Assembly: GCA_965221575.1 (NCBI GenBank)
Contig: CBDCSM010000011.1
Location: forward strand, 558,001-622,000
Direction: 5' to 3'
Length of the DNA stretch: 64,000 nt
Source: JAPPHA01 sp965221575
GTDB taxonomy: Bacteria > Pseudomonadota > Alphaproteobacteria > Rhodobacterales > Rhodobacteraceae
The notes beneath the pieces were generated by a model. That model ran no database searches. It had not been told where the DNA came from and saw nothing but the letters and a program-made list of their open reading frames with translations. Made by a program: the position numbers and the translations under genes. Shown one piece after another: positions 1 to 9,034 of the stretch. The first letter of the stretch is position 1, and the number at the start of each line of letters is the position of its first letter.

Positions 1-348
1 GCCGCGCAGTGGACGGGGAGCCATGTCGCGGTCGATGTCGTCTCACGTTTCCTGCCGAGACGAGTAGGACTCGTCCTCGAGATCGTGACCCTTATGCTGG
101 CTTTAGCGATAACTTCCGTGTTGGCGTATGGCTCGACATTTTATGCGCTGCGTTCATGGGCGATCCTCGAGTTCGCCGCCGGCGCTGCCGCGTTTCCGCT
201 TTACTGGTCGAAATCAATCATACCGGTCGGCTGCGCCTATCTGGGTTTTGTGCTTGCGGTACAATTGGCTGGCAGGATAAACGACATTCGTGGTCATCCA
301 CCTACAAAGTCTTTACAAGACGAAGCCAAGCTTCCAACCGACGTTTAA
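1..348 (+). CDS. TRAP transporter small permease (DctQ-like), 5' truncated by window edge
   Basis: The frame is open from base 1, so the gene starts before the window; the first ATG in it (85) is internal. The visible 115 residues begin with a stretch like the conserved DctQ loop (SHVAVDVVSRFLPRR), followed by hydrophobic segments and a short polar tail. DctQ proteins are small four-helix membrane subunits that pair with DctM in tripartite ATP-independent periplasmic transporters for organic acids and similar solutes. The next gene, about 100 bp downstream on the same strand, is the matching large permease, which supports the call. The periplasmic binding protein expected for such a system is not in the window and may lie upstream. 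The substrate cannot be inferred. Confidence 0.75.
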   Translation, partial: AAQWTGSHVAVDVVSRFLPRRVGLVLEIVTLMLALAITSVLAYGSTFYALRSWAILEFAAGAAAFPLYWSKSIIPVGCAYLGFVLAVQLAGRINDIRGHPPTKSLQDEAKLPTDV

Positions 349-450
349 CGCGCATCTACTTCAGTCAATAACTGTCGTCGGGCGGCGATTGCCGCGTTCT
401 TCCATTCAACAGGCTGTCGATTCCAGGGCAAAATAGGTAAGGCGAGGCGC

Positions 451-1749
451 ATGGAGACTTGGCTTGTTCTCTTTTATTTCCTTCTTCTCGTCTTGTTGGC
501 CGCCAGACTGCCGATTGGTTTCGCCATGCTTCTGGTCGGCTTTCTCGGTTTTGGTTCTGTACTGGGCTTCGGCGTAGCCGCAAAGATCCTCCCGAGGATC
601 GTTTACGAACAGACGGCGAATTACCCACTCGTCATATTGCCGCTATTCTTGCTCACCGGTGCCCTCGCCTTGAGATCCGGCGTAGCGCAAAGCGCCTTTG
701 ACCTTGCCCACCGTTGGCTTGGCCAATTTCGCGGCGGAATGGCGATTGCGACCGTGGGTGCCTGTGCCCTTTTCGGGGCCTGTTCCGGCTCCAGTATCGC
801 TACGTCGCTGACCGTGGGACGTATCAGCCTCCCCGAAATGAAGCGCTTTGGACACTCAGATGCGCTGAGTACGGGCACCATCGCGGCCGCAGGTACACTC
901 GGCATGCTGATCCCGCCGAGCGGGATGTTGGTCTTGTATGCGATCCTCACGGAGCAATCGGTCGGCAGGCTGTTCATTGCCGGGTTGATTCCCGGTCTCC
1001 TGTCTGCCGCCATCTATATGGGCGGCATCTATGTATACGTGCTGGTCAACCCGCAAGAGGCACCGGAAATCGCTGGCTCTTTCAGTTGGCGAGAGAGATT
1101 CCAGGCCATCTACAAGGCTTGGGGGGTATTTGCGCTGGTCCTTACAATTATCGGTGGAATCTATAGCGGAATTGTCACGGTCACGGAGGCGGCCGGCGCC
1201 GGTGCGGTGGTCGCATTTGGAATGTTGATGCTTGTGCCCGACCGATGGGCCAATATCCAACATAGCTTCTTTGAGGGAGCGCGAACAACGGCCACAATCT
1301 TCCTCCTTTTGCTCGGCGCATTAGTCTTCGGCCGTTTCATAGCAATGACAGGAATCGCCGCCAACATGGCGGAATTTATTACAGCTTGGCCTTTGGGACC
1401 TTACGGTACCCTGATTGTCATCCTCGCGTTCTACATCCCGCTTGGCATGTTTCTGGATCCGACATCCATGCTGGTGATTACGCTGCCCGTCGTGTTGCCG
1501 ACCGTTTTGGCGCTTGGCTTCGATCCCATTTGGTTCGGTATCATCTTCGTCAAGATTTCAGAACTTGGGAACATAACGCCACCCATGGGGCTCCATGTCT
1601 TTGTTATTAAGGGGATCGCACCACCATCAGTGCGCATCCAGGACATCTTCAAAGGATGCTCCCTCTTCATTTTATTGGATATCTTGACGATAGGCCTACT
1701 GGTAGCCTTTCCCGGTTTGGTGATGTGGCTTCCAAACACAATGACGTGA
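451..1749 (+). CDS. TRAP transporter large permease (DctM-like)
   Basis: 432 residues, the normal length for DctM. The protein is hydrophobic throughout, with about a dozen predicted membrane segments, and carries family features: an N-terminal segment with LPIGFAMLLVGFLGFG, the conserved FGACSGSSIATSLTVGRI region and IPPSGMLVLYAILTE. It forms the transport channel of a TRAP system in the inner membrane, using an ion gradient. It lies about 100 bp after the DctQ gene and is probably cotranscribed. An upstream AGGCGAGGCGC supports the ATG at 451. The next gene is convergent and unrelated to transport, so the substrate is unknown. Confidence in the family is high. Confidence 0.92.
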   Translation: METWLVLFYFLLLVLLAARLPIGFAMLLVGFLGFGSVLGFGVAAKILPRIVYEQTANYPLVILPLFLLTGALALRSGVAQSAFDLAHRWLGQFRGGMAIATVGACALFGACSGSSIATSLTVGRISLPEMKRFGHSDALSTGTIAAAGTLGMLIPPSGMLVLYAILTEQSVGRLFIAGLIPGLLSAAIYMGGIYVYVLVNPQEAPEIAGSFSWRERFQAIYKAWGVFALVLTIIGGIYSGIVTVTEAAGAGAVVAFGMLMLVPDRWANIQHSFFEGARTTATIFLLLLGALVFGRFIAMTGIAANMAEFITAWPLGPYGTLIVILAFYIPLGMFLDPTSMLVITLPVVLPTVLALGFDPIWFGIIFVKISELGNITPPMGLHVFVIKGIAPPSVRIQDIFKGCSLFILLDILTIGLLVAFPGLVMWLPNTMT

Positions 1750-1896
1750 CGAACCCAATTCATCCCTGCTTTCTCCAGGGTCAATCGGGAGGTTTCGCGG
1801 TCAATGAAATGGGCGGGCGGGCGTAAACCTCGGAAAGTCCACGACAGCGGTGCACGACAGCCTGAAAACCTACAGCCTCGCAACCGCGCGGCAACC

Positions 1897-2856
1897 TCAC
1901 GCGCAGGGCACTGCGTCGGGCGACCAGCGGTGGATGATCTGCAACCGCTGATCGGCTGACAATCGCGCCCGGGCCGTCTCCCATGATGACCGCCATTGAC
2001 TGGGATCACGCAGTTCAGTGCTCGGGTTGGCGCGGCTGCGGGCAACAAAGCTCGGGAACATGGGACGACCGGTTGGTTCTCCGGTGACGTTGTAGCGAAG
2101 ATCGAAACTCCAGCGGACCTCGGTGGCGGTGCCGTTTGCCAGTGACGAATGGATGGTCAAAGGATGCAGGAGGATGAGGCTTCCGGCCTTCACCGGGAGC
2201 GGCATGGCTGACAGGCCGCACATCAAGTCATCGGGGATGCGGGCCTGCGGGTTAGGGCAGTGGAGTTTCATGCCGTCGCGATGACTACCTGGGATCACTT
2301 GCAGACATCCGTTTTCGACGGTCGCGTCGGTCACGGCTATCCAGACAGTGACCATGCGCGTGCAGTCGGCCTCTTCGAGCGCTACAGCGCGGTCCTGGTG
2401 CCACTCCGTTGCAGTGATAAGAGTCCGGGTTTCCATGTCGTGAACATGACAGGCAGGCGGCTTGATGCGGACATGCTGGATCGGATTGGACGTGATCTCG
2501 GGTCCTATGATCGATTCCACGACGTCGAGCAGGCTGTCATCGGTCATCATCCGGAATACTGCCGGGCCGGCATGAAACGGCGTGTCCTCCTTGATCGGAC
2601 CGCCGGGCAATGAAATGTCCATCGGCTGAAAGTAGTCCAAGCCCGCCTGGCAAGCGGCCACGATACGCCCGTCAAACGTCGGCGGACAACGGTCCGCATC
2701 AAGCCGGCCATCACGCACCCAGCCCGCGGCGAGTTCGTCCATGATCTGCTCGTATTCGGCGATCACGGGATCGAGAAATGTACCCTGATCGACGAAGTTC
2801 TCAAGCACGAGAAATCCGGTCTCCCAGAACCGGCACAGGTTTGAGGCACCGATCAT
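1897..2856 (-). CDS. Phytanoyl-CoA dioxygenase (PhyH) family protein
   Basis: About 319 residues from the chosen start at 2856 (MIGASNLCRF). Purine-rich GGAGGTGAAGGAAGG sits just upstream; an in-frame start at 2898 is possible but gives a glycine-rich, unlikely leader. The Fe(II) site is visible as WHQD (HxD) near the middle and a distal His in TIHSSLANG, followed by an Arg (EVRWSFDLRYN) suited to 2-oxoglutarate. PhyH enzymes hydroxylate varied substrates, from phytanoyl-CoA to small metabolites such as ectoine, so the substrate is open. The gene is convergent with the TRAP permease and could act on whatever that transporter imports. That link is speculation. Confidence 0.85.
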   Translation of the reverse strand: MIGASNLCRFWETGFLVLENFVDQGTFLDPVIAEYEQIMDELAAGWVRDGRLDADRCPPTFDGRIVAACQAGLDYFQPMDISLPGGPIKEDTPFHAGPAVFRMMTDDSLLDVVESIIGPEITSNPIQHVRIKPPACHVHDMETRTLITATEWHQDRAVALEEADCTRMVTVWIAVTDATVENGCLQVIPGSHRDGMKLHCPNPQARIPDDLMCGLSAMPLPVKAGSLILLHPLTIHSSLANGTATEVRWSFDLRYNVTGEPTGRPMFPSFVARSRANPSTELRDPSQWRSSWETARARLSADQRLQIIHRWSPDAVPCA

Positions 2857-3573
2857 TTGCCTTCCTTCACCTCCACCGCCAAAGTACATCGAACCCAAGC
2901 CAATGCAAGGCGTATCGGCGGCCTAAAAGCACGACGATGTCTGGTCGGATCGCGCGTTTCGATCCATCTAACATTCCCCCCACGCGAACGCCCACAACCT
3001 GGCACGGACGCGCCATAGACGCTTTGAGCCAAGGTGCTTGGCGGTACGCGAGAACTCGCGAAGAGCAAGGCCGAACTGACGTCGCTGCTGGCCAGAAAGC
3101 CGGCGAAATGGCCCCACACACCGGTGCGAACGCCGCTGAAACCAATGAAACCCAACAGCCTTTCGCCCCCGGCCAGCGGCAGCCACCGCCACAATCCCTT
3201 CGTCCTCGGTGGCACCTGGTGTTTCAGCATCAGGACGGAAGTATAACCCGATCGCATCGAAGACGGCGGATGAAGCGCATACCGCGAGTGGTTGGCCGAT
3301 TGGACGAAGGCGTTGAGGCCGTTTCCGATCCCTCCGGACAAGTTGAGGAACCCGTGCCCTGGACAGGCTTCCTCTGACAATGCTGCCGCAACCGTTTAGC
3401 CACTGTCGCCCTCTACGGAAAGCAAAAATGTTTTCGATAATCTTTCGGGGGTCAAGTCCCGAAACGCCAAACAGACGGGCAATGCCGAGAAGTTTCTTGT
3501 GCCGAGTGACATGAGGTGTTCCCTTGGGAAGAAGGGATATTCTAACTTGAGCGCTCGGCATTAGTTTCTGACG
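2857..3573. other. Gene-poor stretch with an uncertain decayed ORF
   Basis: No convincing gene. The minus strand has an open frame (2968-3561) whose first 47 residues, including KKLLGIARLFGVSGLDPRKI, look protein-like; the remainder is Arg-rich and low in complexity. A different minus frame is open from about 3380 to 2853. This is consistent with the frameshifted remains of one gene, but I do not recognise the family. Confidence 0.3.
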
Positions 3574-4061
3574 GTCACTTCCCGTTCAGGAGCTTCATCA
3601 GGTTGTCGTGCGCACTTGGGAATGTCCCTGACCGGATCGACGGTGGAGCGTTGAATCTGAGAATTTCGAGCTTTTCGACCGGGTTCGCCCAGAGTTATTC
3701 CCCAGTTAACTTCAAGCTCGCGTGGCCGAGCCAAAGCGAGACCTTCCGAATGTCTCCTGTGGCTTGCAGGACCGTCATCGCAACCAAGTGACGGATCACA
3801 TGCATTGTCACCGGTTTTGCCTTGGGAGATGGGAAAGTCTGTGCCGCCACGGCGACATGCCGTTCAAGGCAATAAATGAATCCGTCGGCGCTCCAGGCCT
3901 ATCCTCGGGCATTGAGGAACAGGAATCGGTTATGGACTTGGCCGGACGTCCAGCCACTCGCGGAGGGCGGATTTCGTCTCTTTCCACAGCGGCAGTTCGC
4001 GGTCGCGGCCACCCGCCCAGAATGCCGATGCTGACGAGTGGGGTTTTGCCAGATTGTCGAA
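3574..4061 (-). pseudogene. Decayed tyrosine recombinase (RIT third-gene type)
   Basis: Reading the minus strand and allowing frame changes gives a recognisable C-terminal half of a phage-integrase-family recombinase. ELPLWKETKSALREWL comes first, then MHVIRHLVAMTVLQATGD (the HxxR box), then KVSLWLGHASLKLTGE, a TAA stop where the catalytic Tyr region begins, LWANPVEKLEIL, and a natural-looking end LMKLLNGK. The LGHA box and the ...P.EKL.I. tail match the third recombinase of the RIT element at 38.7-39.7 kb better than generic Xer proteins. At least one frameshift and one stop disable it, and the stop falls in the nucleophile region. The N-terminal half is missing. It is probably the remnant of an older RIT copy. 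Confidence 0.75.
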
Positions 4062-4177
4062 TGTGGGCGCTGTCACACCAATGCCGGAAATAAATAACTC
4101 ATGAACATCATGTGGGATGTGGCCGATGCCGGCTTCGTATATCTTGTGGTTAAGAAACAAATCACAAGGAGGAAGCC

Positions 4178-4510
4178 ATGCCGGCTGGCATCGAGATCAC
4201 GAACACCGACCACACGGCGGAAGAGATTAGGGAATTGGCCCGAAAGTGCAAGAACCGGGCGGAGGCTCGGCGTTTGCGGGCGATTGCACGGGTGATGGAG
4301 GGCGTGGAAAGCCGTGCGGGGATTGCGCGGCGGGCGAAGGTTGACAGGCAGACGCTGTGCGACTGGGTCAACCGGTACAATGCCATGGGGTTATCCGGGC
4401 TGAAGGCTGAAGGACAAGCCGGGCCGTGGGTGTTGTTTTCGGATTGTTTCGGCGTGTATTTCCCGCGTTATTTCATCCGGTCAGGGACGATTTTTCCCAC
4501 TTTGCGCTGA
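4178..4510 (+). pseudogene. IS630-type transposase, N-terminal fragment
   Basis: The first ~83 residues, with RRLRAIARVMEGVESRAGI and KVDRQTLCDWVNRYNAMGL, form the winged-helix DNA-binding domain typical of IS630-family transposases. A purine-rich site (AGGAGG) precedes the ATG. Homology stops after GLKAEGQAGP, and the frame then runs into unrelated sequence ending at 4510. The DDE catalytic domain (about 250 residues) is absent, so the protein cannot transpose. The following DNA belongs to the tail of a TOPRIM gene on the other strand, so the IS was cut by a rearrangement. Confidence 0.75.
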
Positions 4511-4536
4511 TCTGACTGGAGGGTTCCCTGGACTGG

Positions 4537-5165
4537 TCACTGGTCCTGCCCGGGCGCAGGTTCGTGATTGTTTTTTCGCCCTGTCAGGATGTCATTCCAG
4601 TCCCTGACGTCACGTCGCCGCCTGGGCGCATGCGCCGGACGGTGGGATCTTGCGTTTCGAGCATTGTGGCGGCCAGATCTCCGGCCTGGTCGGCGTCATA
4701 TCCGCAAAAGACAGTCTCGAGCTGGAACCTGTTAATCCATTCCGGCATTTTGCCGGTGGCTCCGGCGGTGGAGATGACGATGTCGATCCGTGCCCTCTCG
4801 TCGAGGGTCCATGCCGAGAGGGCATCGATGGCTCCCTCGACGAGGAGAGCGGCTTTGGGGGGCTGTCTGACGTGCGATCCAGAAGCCGCCGGCCACTTTT
4901 CGGCTTCCCGGCGTCATGGCCCTGAAGGGTCGGTCGGGGCAGGTCTCGACCAGTTCGTCACCGGTTTTCCTGCGATCCCGGTCGCGACAGGTGAAGACCT
5001 GGTAACCGGAAATTTCCCGTTACCAGGTATTCGCCACGGCAGAGGTTGTGAAAGACAGGGTCGAGGAGGTTTGGAATGACTTCGCCCGCACACCCGGTCG
5101 GATCGCATCGCTCGGTAAGCGAAGCTGGGCAAAACTGATCAGCACCCCGACCGTTCAACTCGTCC
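4537..5165 (-). pseudogene. DUF3991/TOPRIM (primase-like) protein, frameshifted C-terminal part
   Basis: Joining minus-strand frames gives a clear DUF3991-TOPRIM domain: RPFRAMTPGSRKVAGGFW, then AALLVEGAIDALSAW (TOPRIM Glu motif), then ETVFCGYDADQAGDLAA (DxD-type motif), RRMRP, and DWNDIL. Such proteins occur with plasmid relaxase/mobilisation genes and act on DNA during conjugal transfer or plasmid replication. Two frameshifts are needed: one at a run of six C near 4858 and one near 4608 before RDVRDWNDIL. A 32-bp palindrome (4997-5028) lies at the point where homology fades, and a group II intron abuts its upstream end. The N-terminal part is missing. This is the only plasmid/ICE-like trace here and probably marks a dead integrated element. 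Confidence 0.7.
4997..5028. repeat. 32-bp near-perfect palindrome
   Basis: ACCTGGTAAC is followed by C, the self-complementary GGAAATTTCC, another C, and GTTACCAGGT. The only break in symmetry is one C:C pair. It lies inside the TOPRIM pseudogene, where coding similarity is lost. It could be a recombinase or protein binding site or an insertion scar; its function is unknown. Confidence 0.75.
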
Positions 5166-5181
5166 AGAAGGCCTCATCGGG

Positions 5182-5257
5182 TGGCCGGGTAGGAAGGGTC
5201 GTTGCCGAGCCCTTCCCCCCACAGAGCCGGACGTGCCCACATTAGAGCATCCGGTTC
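5182..5257 (-). ncRNA. Group II intron domains V and VI
   Basis: The minus-strand sequence at 5257-5224 folds as a 34-nt hairpin with arms GAACCGGATGC and GCACGTCCGGCTC around CTAATGTGG, the size and form of domain V. It is followed by a second hairpin with arms GGAAGGG and CCCTTCC around CTCGGCAACGA, fitting domain VI. The third base pair of the V stem is A-C rather than G-C or G-U. Whether this harms catalysis needs comparison with close relatives. Confidence 0.65.
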
Positions 5258-5275
5258 CTCGTATGTCAGCTTCGC

Positions 5276-6589
5276 TCACTTGGCGTAGATCGAATGGACG
5301 ACCTTGGCCTGCGGCAGTGGGAACAGGGTCAGGATTTCTGTCATCCTTGCCCAAGGCATTCTCCCGTCGCGGTGTCGTCGGCCGAGCCAGCGGTGCCAGC
5401 TGCGAACCACCGCTCGGCGGAATTGGCTCAGCTGCTTGCCGTTGCCGGTCAGGCCATAGTAGCCGCAGTGCCCCCGGATCACGCGGACAAGGTGCCCGTG
5501 TTGCTCATGGAGCGGGAGGTGCCGGTTTCCCTTGCACCAGTTCCATATGGACTTGGTGGCCCGTGCAAGCCGGTCGCGGGCCGTGAACTGACGCACGACC
5601 AGTCGGCCTCGCCGTGACTTTCCCCACAGGTGGGTGAAGCCGAGGAAGTCGAACTTGTCCTGTCCGTCATGTCCGCCGCCCTGCCGGTGCATGGGCCGGA
5701 AGTCCACGAAGCGCGTCTTGCCGTCATGGAGCGTGAGCCCAAATCTCGCAAGCCGCTTGCCAAGGGCAGAGAGCACGCGCTCGCCGTCCCTTCGGTTCCT
5801 GAATGCAATGACAAAGTCATCCGCGTATCGCACCAGCCGGTGCGCCCCCACGCGCGGTGCCACGTCCTCTTTCATCCATACATCCAGCACATGGTGCAGG
5901 AAAATATTGGCGAGAATCGGACTGACTACACCGCCCTGAGGCGTGCCTTGTTCGGTGCGTTGCAGGACGTCATTGTCGAGCACTCCTGCCGCCAGCCATT
6001 TGTCGATCATCCGTCGGACGACGCCGTCGTTGATCCTCTGGTCGAGGAACCCCCGCAGGTGCTTGTGCTCGATGCTGCCAAAGTAATTTGCAATATCAGC
6101 GTCGATCACCCATCCGAGGCCTTCCCCAGCCAGCCCCGCCCGGAGGTCTTTCAACGCTCCGTGGGCAGAGTGGCCGGGCCTGAAGCCGTACGAGCACGGC
6201 AGAAAGTCCGCCTCGTAGATCGGCTCCAGCAGCATCAGTATGGCTCGTTGCGCCACCTTGTCCTCGAATGTCGGTATGCCCAGCGGTCGCTGCCCTCCAT
6301 CCGCTTTCGGGATGTAGTGCCGGCGGACCGGTGGGGCGCGATAGCGGCCAGACTTCATCCGACTCATGAGGTCAAGCAAGTTGGCCTCCGCGTCGGTTTC
6401 GTAGTCGGTCGCCGTCACCCCGTCGATGCCCACAGCCCCGTCCGCTCGTGTGAGGTTCAAGGCCACGATCATCCAGTCAAGGTCAATGTGGTGGTGCAAG
6501 GTCGTGAACACCATGTCCGGGCACGTCCTCGCCAGTTCGGCTATCCGGGCTTGTTTCGTTGACACGATGTCGAAGCTCGACGTCTCCAT
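5276..6589 (-). CDS. ltrA: Group II intron reverse transcriptase/maturase
   Basis: 437 residues from the ATG at 6589, preceded by GGAGGG; a longer in-frame start at 6616 is less likely. Reverse-transcriptase blocks appear in order: IDGVT, RRHYIPKADGGQRPLGIP, VIDADIANYF, GTPQGGVVSPILANIFLH and the catalytic LVRYADDFVIAF. After the RT and thumb comes a maturase-type X region, and the end (HSIYAK) lies close to domain V. I see no HNH endonuclease motif, so mobility would rely on endonuclease-independent integration. The frame is intact and the protein could be functional. The RT both helps the intron fold and splice and reverse-transcribes it during retrohoming. Confidence 0.93.
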   Translation of the reverse strand: METSSFDIVSTKQARIAELARTCPDMVFTTLHHHIDLDWMIVALNLTRADGAVGIDGVTATDYETDAEANLLDLMSRMKSGRYRAPPVRRHYIPKADGGQRPLGIPTFEDKVAQRAILMLLEPIYEADFLPCSYGFRPGHSAHGALKDLRAGLAGEGLGWVIDADIANYFGSIEHKHLRGFLDQRINDGVVRRMIDKWLAAGVLDNDVLQRTEQGTPQGGVVSPILANIFLHHVLDVWMKEDVAPRVGAHRLVRYADDFVIAFRNRRDGERVLSALGKRLARFGLTLHDGKTRFVDFRPMHRQGGGHDGQDKFDFLGFTHLWGKSRRGRLVVRQFTARDRLARATKSIWNWCKGNRHLPLHEQHGHLVRVIRGHCGYYGLTGNGKQLSQFRRAVVRSWHRWLGRRHRDGRMPWARMTEILTLFPLPQAKVVHSIYAK

Positions 6590-7212
6590 GTGTTTCCCTC
6601 CTCCGGTTCTGATCATGCGACGCTCCGCTTCCCTCCACCGGGTCCCGATGGCCTCGGTTCCCCGCCTTCACAGGTACTATCAGAGCGCTACGACTCCCGA
6701 TCCCGCATCCCTTGGGCTTATTGTTTCGCCGTCCGGTACCGTGCGTAGCCTGCTGGGGTTCGTTCCCGCTCTCAACGCTCCCGGCATCGTGCAGGCCCGA
6801 TGCCGGACCGGGGTCTGGATTGATATCGCTGGCCTTCCCATTCCAGCCTGACCCTTACACGGACGGAACCGGGTCTCCCAGGTTCCCTGGCGGTCCATCT
6901 ACAGCTTTGCAGCGTTCCCGCGACCCCGGACGGCCCGTCACGCCTCGCCATGGCGGCGTTTCCGGTGCTGCCCCCGCTATCACAACCACAAAGGCACCAT
7001 CATTGAAAATTTCGAGGCTCAATAGCGCTGCTTCGCTGCCCCCTGTGTACGCTTCACGACGTACGTTGCCGTACGCCATGCAACACGCGGTTCCGGCTGG
7101 CTGGCTGGCCTTTGCCGGGCGGGAGTTTCACCCGCTGGACTGCGATGTTGGGTTTCAGTTTCGATTTACATCTCTTCCTCCTCCCATCCAGAGCTTGGCC
7201 TGGCGCAAGGTG

Positions 7213-7699
7213 ATTATTTTCCGGTTTTGGTATCAGTTCCAACGCGCAACGCCTCTGCATAGATCATGAAGTGAAGGATATGGCTCATTCAGGGCGCCAT
7301 GATCTTAGCTGCCGAGGGAACCATCGGGCGGAGAATTCTCGCCCTTCCCGTCCGGCAGCACGAACGACGAATAAAGCACTTCAAGTCACCCGATCAGAGC
7401 AACGATTTCTTTCCACCCATGCCGTCACATACAACACGTTCGATGTTCGGCGTCATCTGACTCCTCAACGAACATATCGCCAGTTCCGTGGCGGCGCCAA
7501 GAGCGAACGGCGGATCGCAACCGTTGCCGCCTGAGGGAACCCGAGCGCGCAAGATTCATGCGACTTCTGTTTTGCAGCGTGACAACGACGCGGCGCAGGC
7601 ACTTCAGCGTAAGTGCGCATTCGCAATGGATGGCCTAAAAGAAGAACATTCATCGAAGGAAGTCACCCCTGCAGGGCGGGGTGGGCAAGCAGGCCGAGA
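7213..7699. other. No recognisable gene
   Basis: All six frames are short here. The longest minus-strand frame (7465-7653, 62 residues) shows no family features. This is presumably the 5' exon side of the group II intron, whose original gene is no longer recognisable. Confidence 0.4.
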
Positions 7700-8611
7700 C
7701 TAAAGGTCCGCCGGCCGCACTCGGACACCAGCCAGTTCCTCGAAAATCTCCATTATCGCCCAGTACTCCTGGTTGGCCAGGCCGCGCGCATCGCTGGCGA
7801 CGAAGGCTTGATTCGTCGCGGAGCCAACGAGCAAAGGCACAGAGAGTTCTCGAGCGAGTTCCGTGGCCAGGGCGACGTCCTTCATAAGTGTATGTAACCC
7901 AGTCCGAGACATGTTGCCGGCCGGCGGCACCGGGCTGAGCGTCATTGCATCTTCCACCAAGACGTCGAACCCGCGACTCGCACCGCTGCTAACCGGGATC
8001 ACTTCCCGGAGGGTTTCCACACTGAGACCCGCCTTGACCCCGAGCACCAAGGCTTCAATCGCCGCGATTTGGTTGGCGGCCAGGGTCAGATTGTTCACCA
8101 GTTTCATCGTAGTACCGGCCCCGATCGGACCCACGTGGATGATCCGGCTCCCGAACGCCTCAAGCACCGGCATCGCCCTGGTCAGTGTTCCCGCATCCCC
8201 GCCGACCATGACTGTGAGCGAACCTTCCTCGCGCTGGGCGATGCTGCCACTCACCGGCGCGTCCAATACCTCGACGTCCCGCTCGGCCGCCTGCGTTGCA
8301 ATTGCGCGTATGACCCCCGGGCTGATGGTGCTGGTATCGATGTAGATGTCGCCGCTCTTGGCGCCGGCAAGCGCCCCATCGGGGCCGAGGGCCACCTCCT
8401 CGCTCGCTTGGTTGGAAGCGAGAGACACAAGCACGATATCCGAGGCCGCGGCGACCTCCCGCGCGCTTCCAGCAGCTTGGGCGCCGTACTGCACCAGTTC
8501 CTGGACAGGCGGCTCGCGCAGATCGTTGACGGTGACCTCGAAACCCGCCTCCACAATATTGACGGCAAGGTGCTTTCCCATGCCGCCGAGCCCTATGAAA
8601 CCTACTTTCAT
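7700..8611 (-). CDS. NAD(P)-dependent beta-hydroxyacid dehydrogenase (3-hydroxyisobutyrate dehydrogenase family)
   Basis: 303 residues. The N-terminal Rossmann motif is GFIGLGGMGKHLAVNI. The substrate signature is EVLDAPVSGSIAQ, and the helical domain begins with GPIGAGTTMKLVNN, which carries the family's catalytic Lys. Members oxidise 3-hydroxyisobutyrate, tartronate semialdehyde and related 3-hydroxyacids in the cytoplasm; the exact substrate is not readable from sequence. It is the most downstream gene of a minus-strand series with a MhpD-type hydratase and an acyl-CoA dehydrogenase upstream, so a role in small-acid catabolism (for example valine-derived acids) is plausible. The gaps to its neighbours (over 400 bp) argue against a tight operon. 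Confidence 0.9.
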   Translation of the reverse strand: MKVGFIGLGGMGKHLAVNIVEAGFEVTVNDLREPPVQELVQYGAQAAGSAREVAAASDIVLVSLASNQASEEVALGPDGALAGAKSGDIYIDTSTISPGVIRAIATQAAERDVEVLDAPVSGSIAQREEGSLTVMVGGDAGTLTRAMPVLEAFGSRIIHVGPIGAGTTMKLVNNLTLAANQIAAIEALVLGVKAGLSVETLREVIPVSSGASRGFDVLVEDAMTLSPVPPAGNMSRTGLHTLMKDVALATELARELSVPLLVGSATNQAFVASDARGLANQEYWAIMEIFEELAGVRVRPADL

Positions 8612-9034
8612 CCCCTCGTACTCCTGAACCTGCCGGGTTCTGTCAAAGCTGTATTCAAGGCTGGACCCCTTCCTACCAGACTGGAGCTGTCAGCTTTCAT
8701 CCACAACCGCCCGAATTCCGGTTCCCCTCTCCCCTCAACGATGGCCACCCCGGGATTCGTCGAAACGACCGGCCACCAATCCGCCGTCAATCGCTTCGCA
8801 GAGGCAGACCCGATCCTTTCAGCAGAAGCGACGCATTCCACGGTTGTTTGCGAACGAGGGCCCCCGTGTTTACATGGCCGGACGTAGCCCACCACTGTGC
8901 CACCTCCTCAAAAGCGCCAGCGCCTTGATGCCCAGAAACAGCAGCGAACAATGTGAGTCGTGTCGCTGACCACGGATAGATCGGAGTGGCATCCGAGCTC
9001 GCACAATAATCCCGCACACGCGTGACCGAGCGCA
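8612..9034. other. Intergenic stretch, nothing identified
   Basis: The minus strand has an 83-codon frame (8787-9038) without recognisable features that overlaps the end of the hydratase gene. I see no promoter, RNA or repeat that I can support. It may be the residue of a lost gene between the hydratase and the dehydrogenase. Confidence 0.35.

Larger units (their letters stand above)
5180..7212 (-). mobile_element. Group II intron (approximate boundaries)
   Basis: The minus strand carries a reverse-transcriptase ORF (5276-6589) preceded by about 600 nt of non-coding sequence, the usual size for domains I-III. The ORF is followed by a domain V-like hairpin and a domain VI-like hairpin. The 3' end is placed after CCTTCCTACCC near 5180. 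The 5' end is proposed at the TTGCGCCAGG near 7212, a variant of the common GTGCGCC start; both limits are estimates. The 3' flank is the TOPRIM pseudogene. The 5' flank (7213-7700) has no recognisable gene, so the host exon is not established. Confidence 0.75.

Noticed and set aside
5630..6562. 310-codon plus-strand ORF
   Set aside because: Antisense of the group II intron reverse transcriptase, which has all RT motifs.
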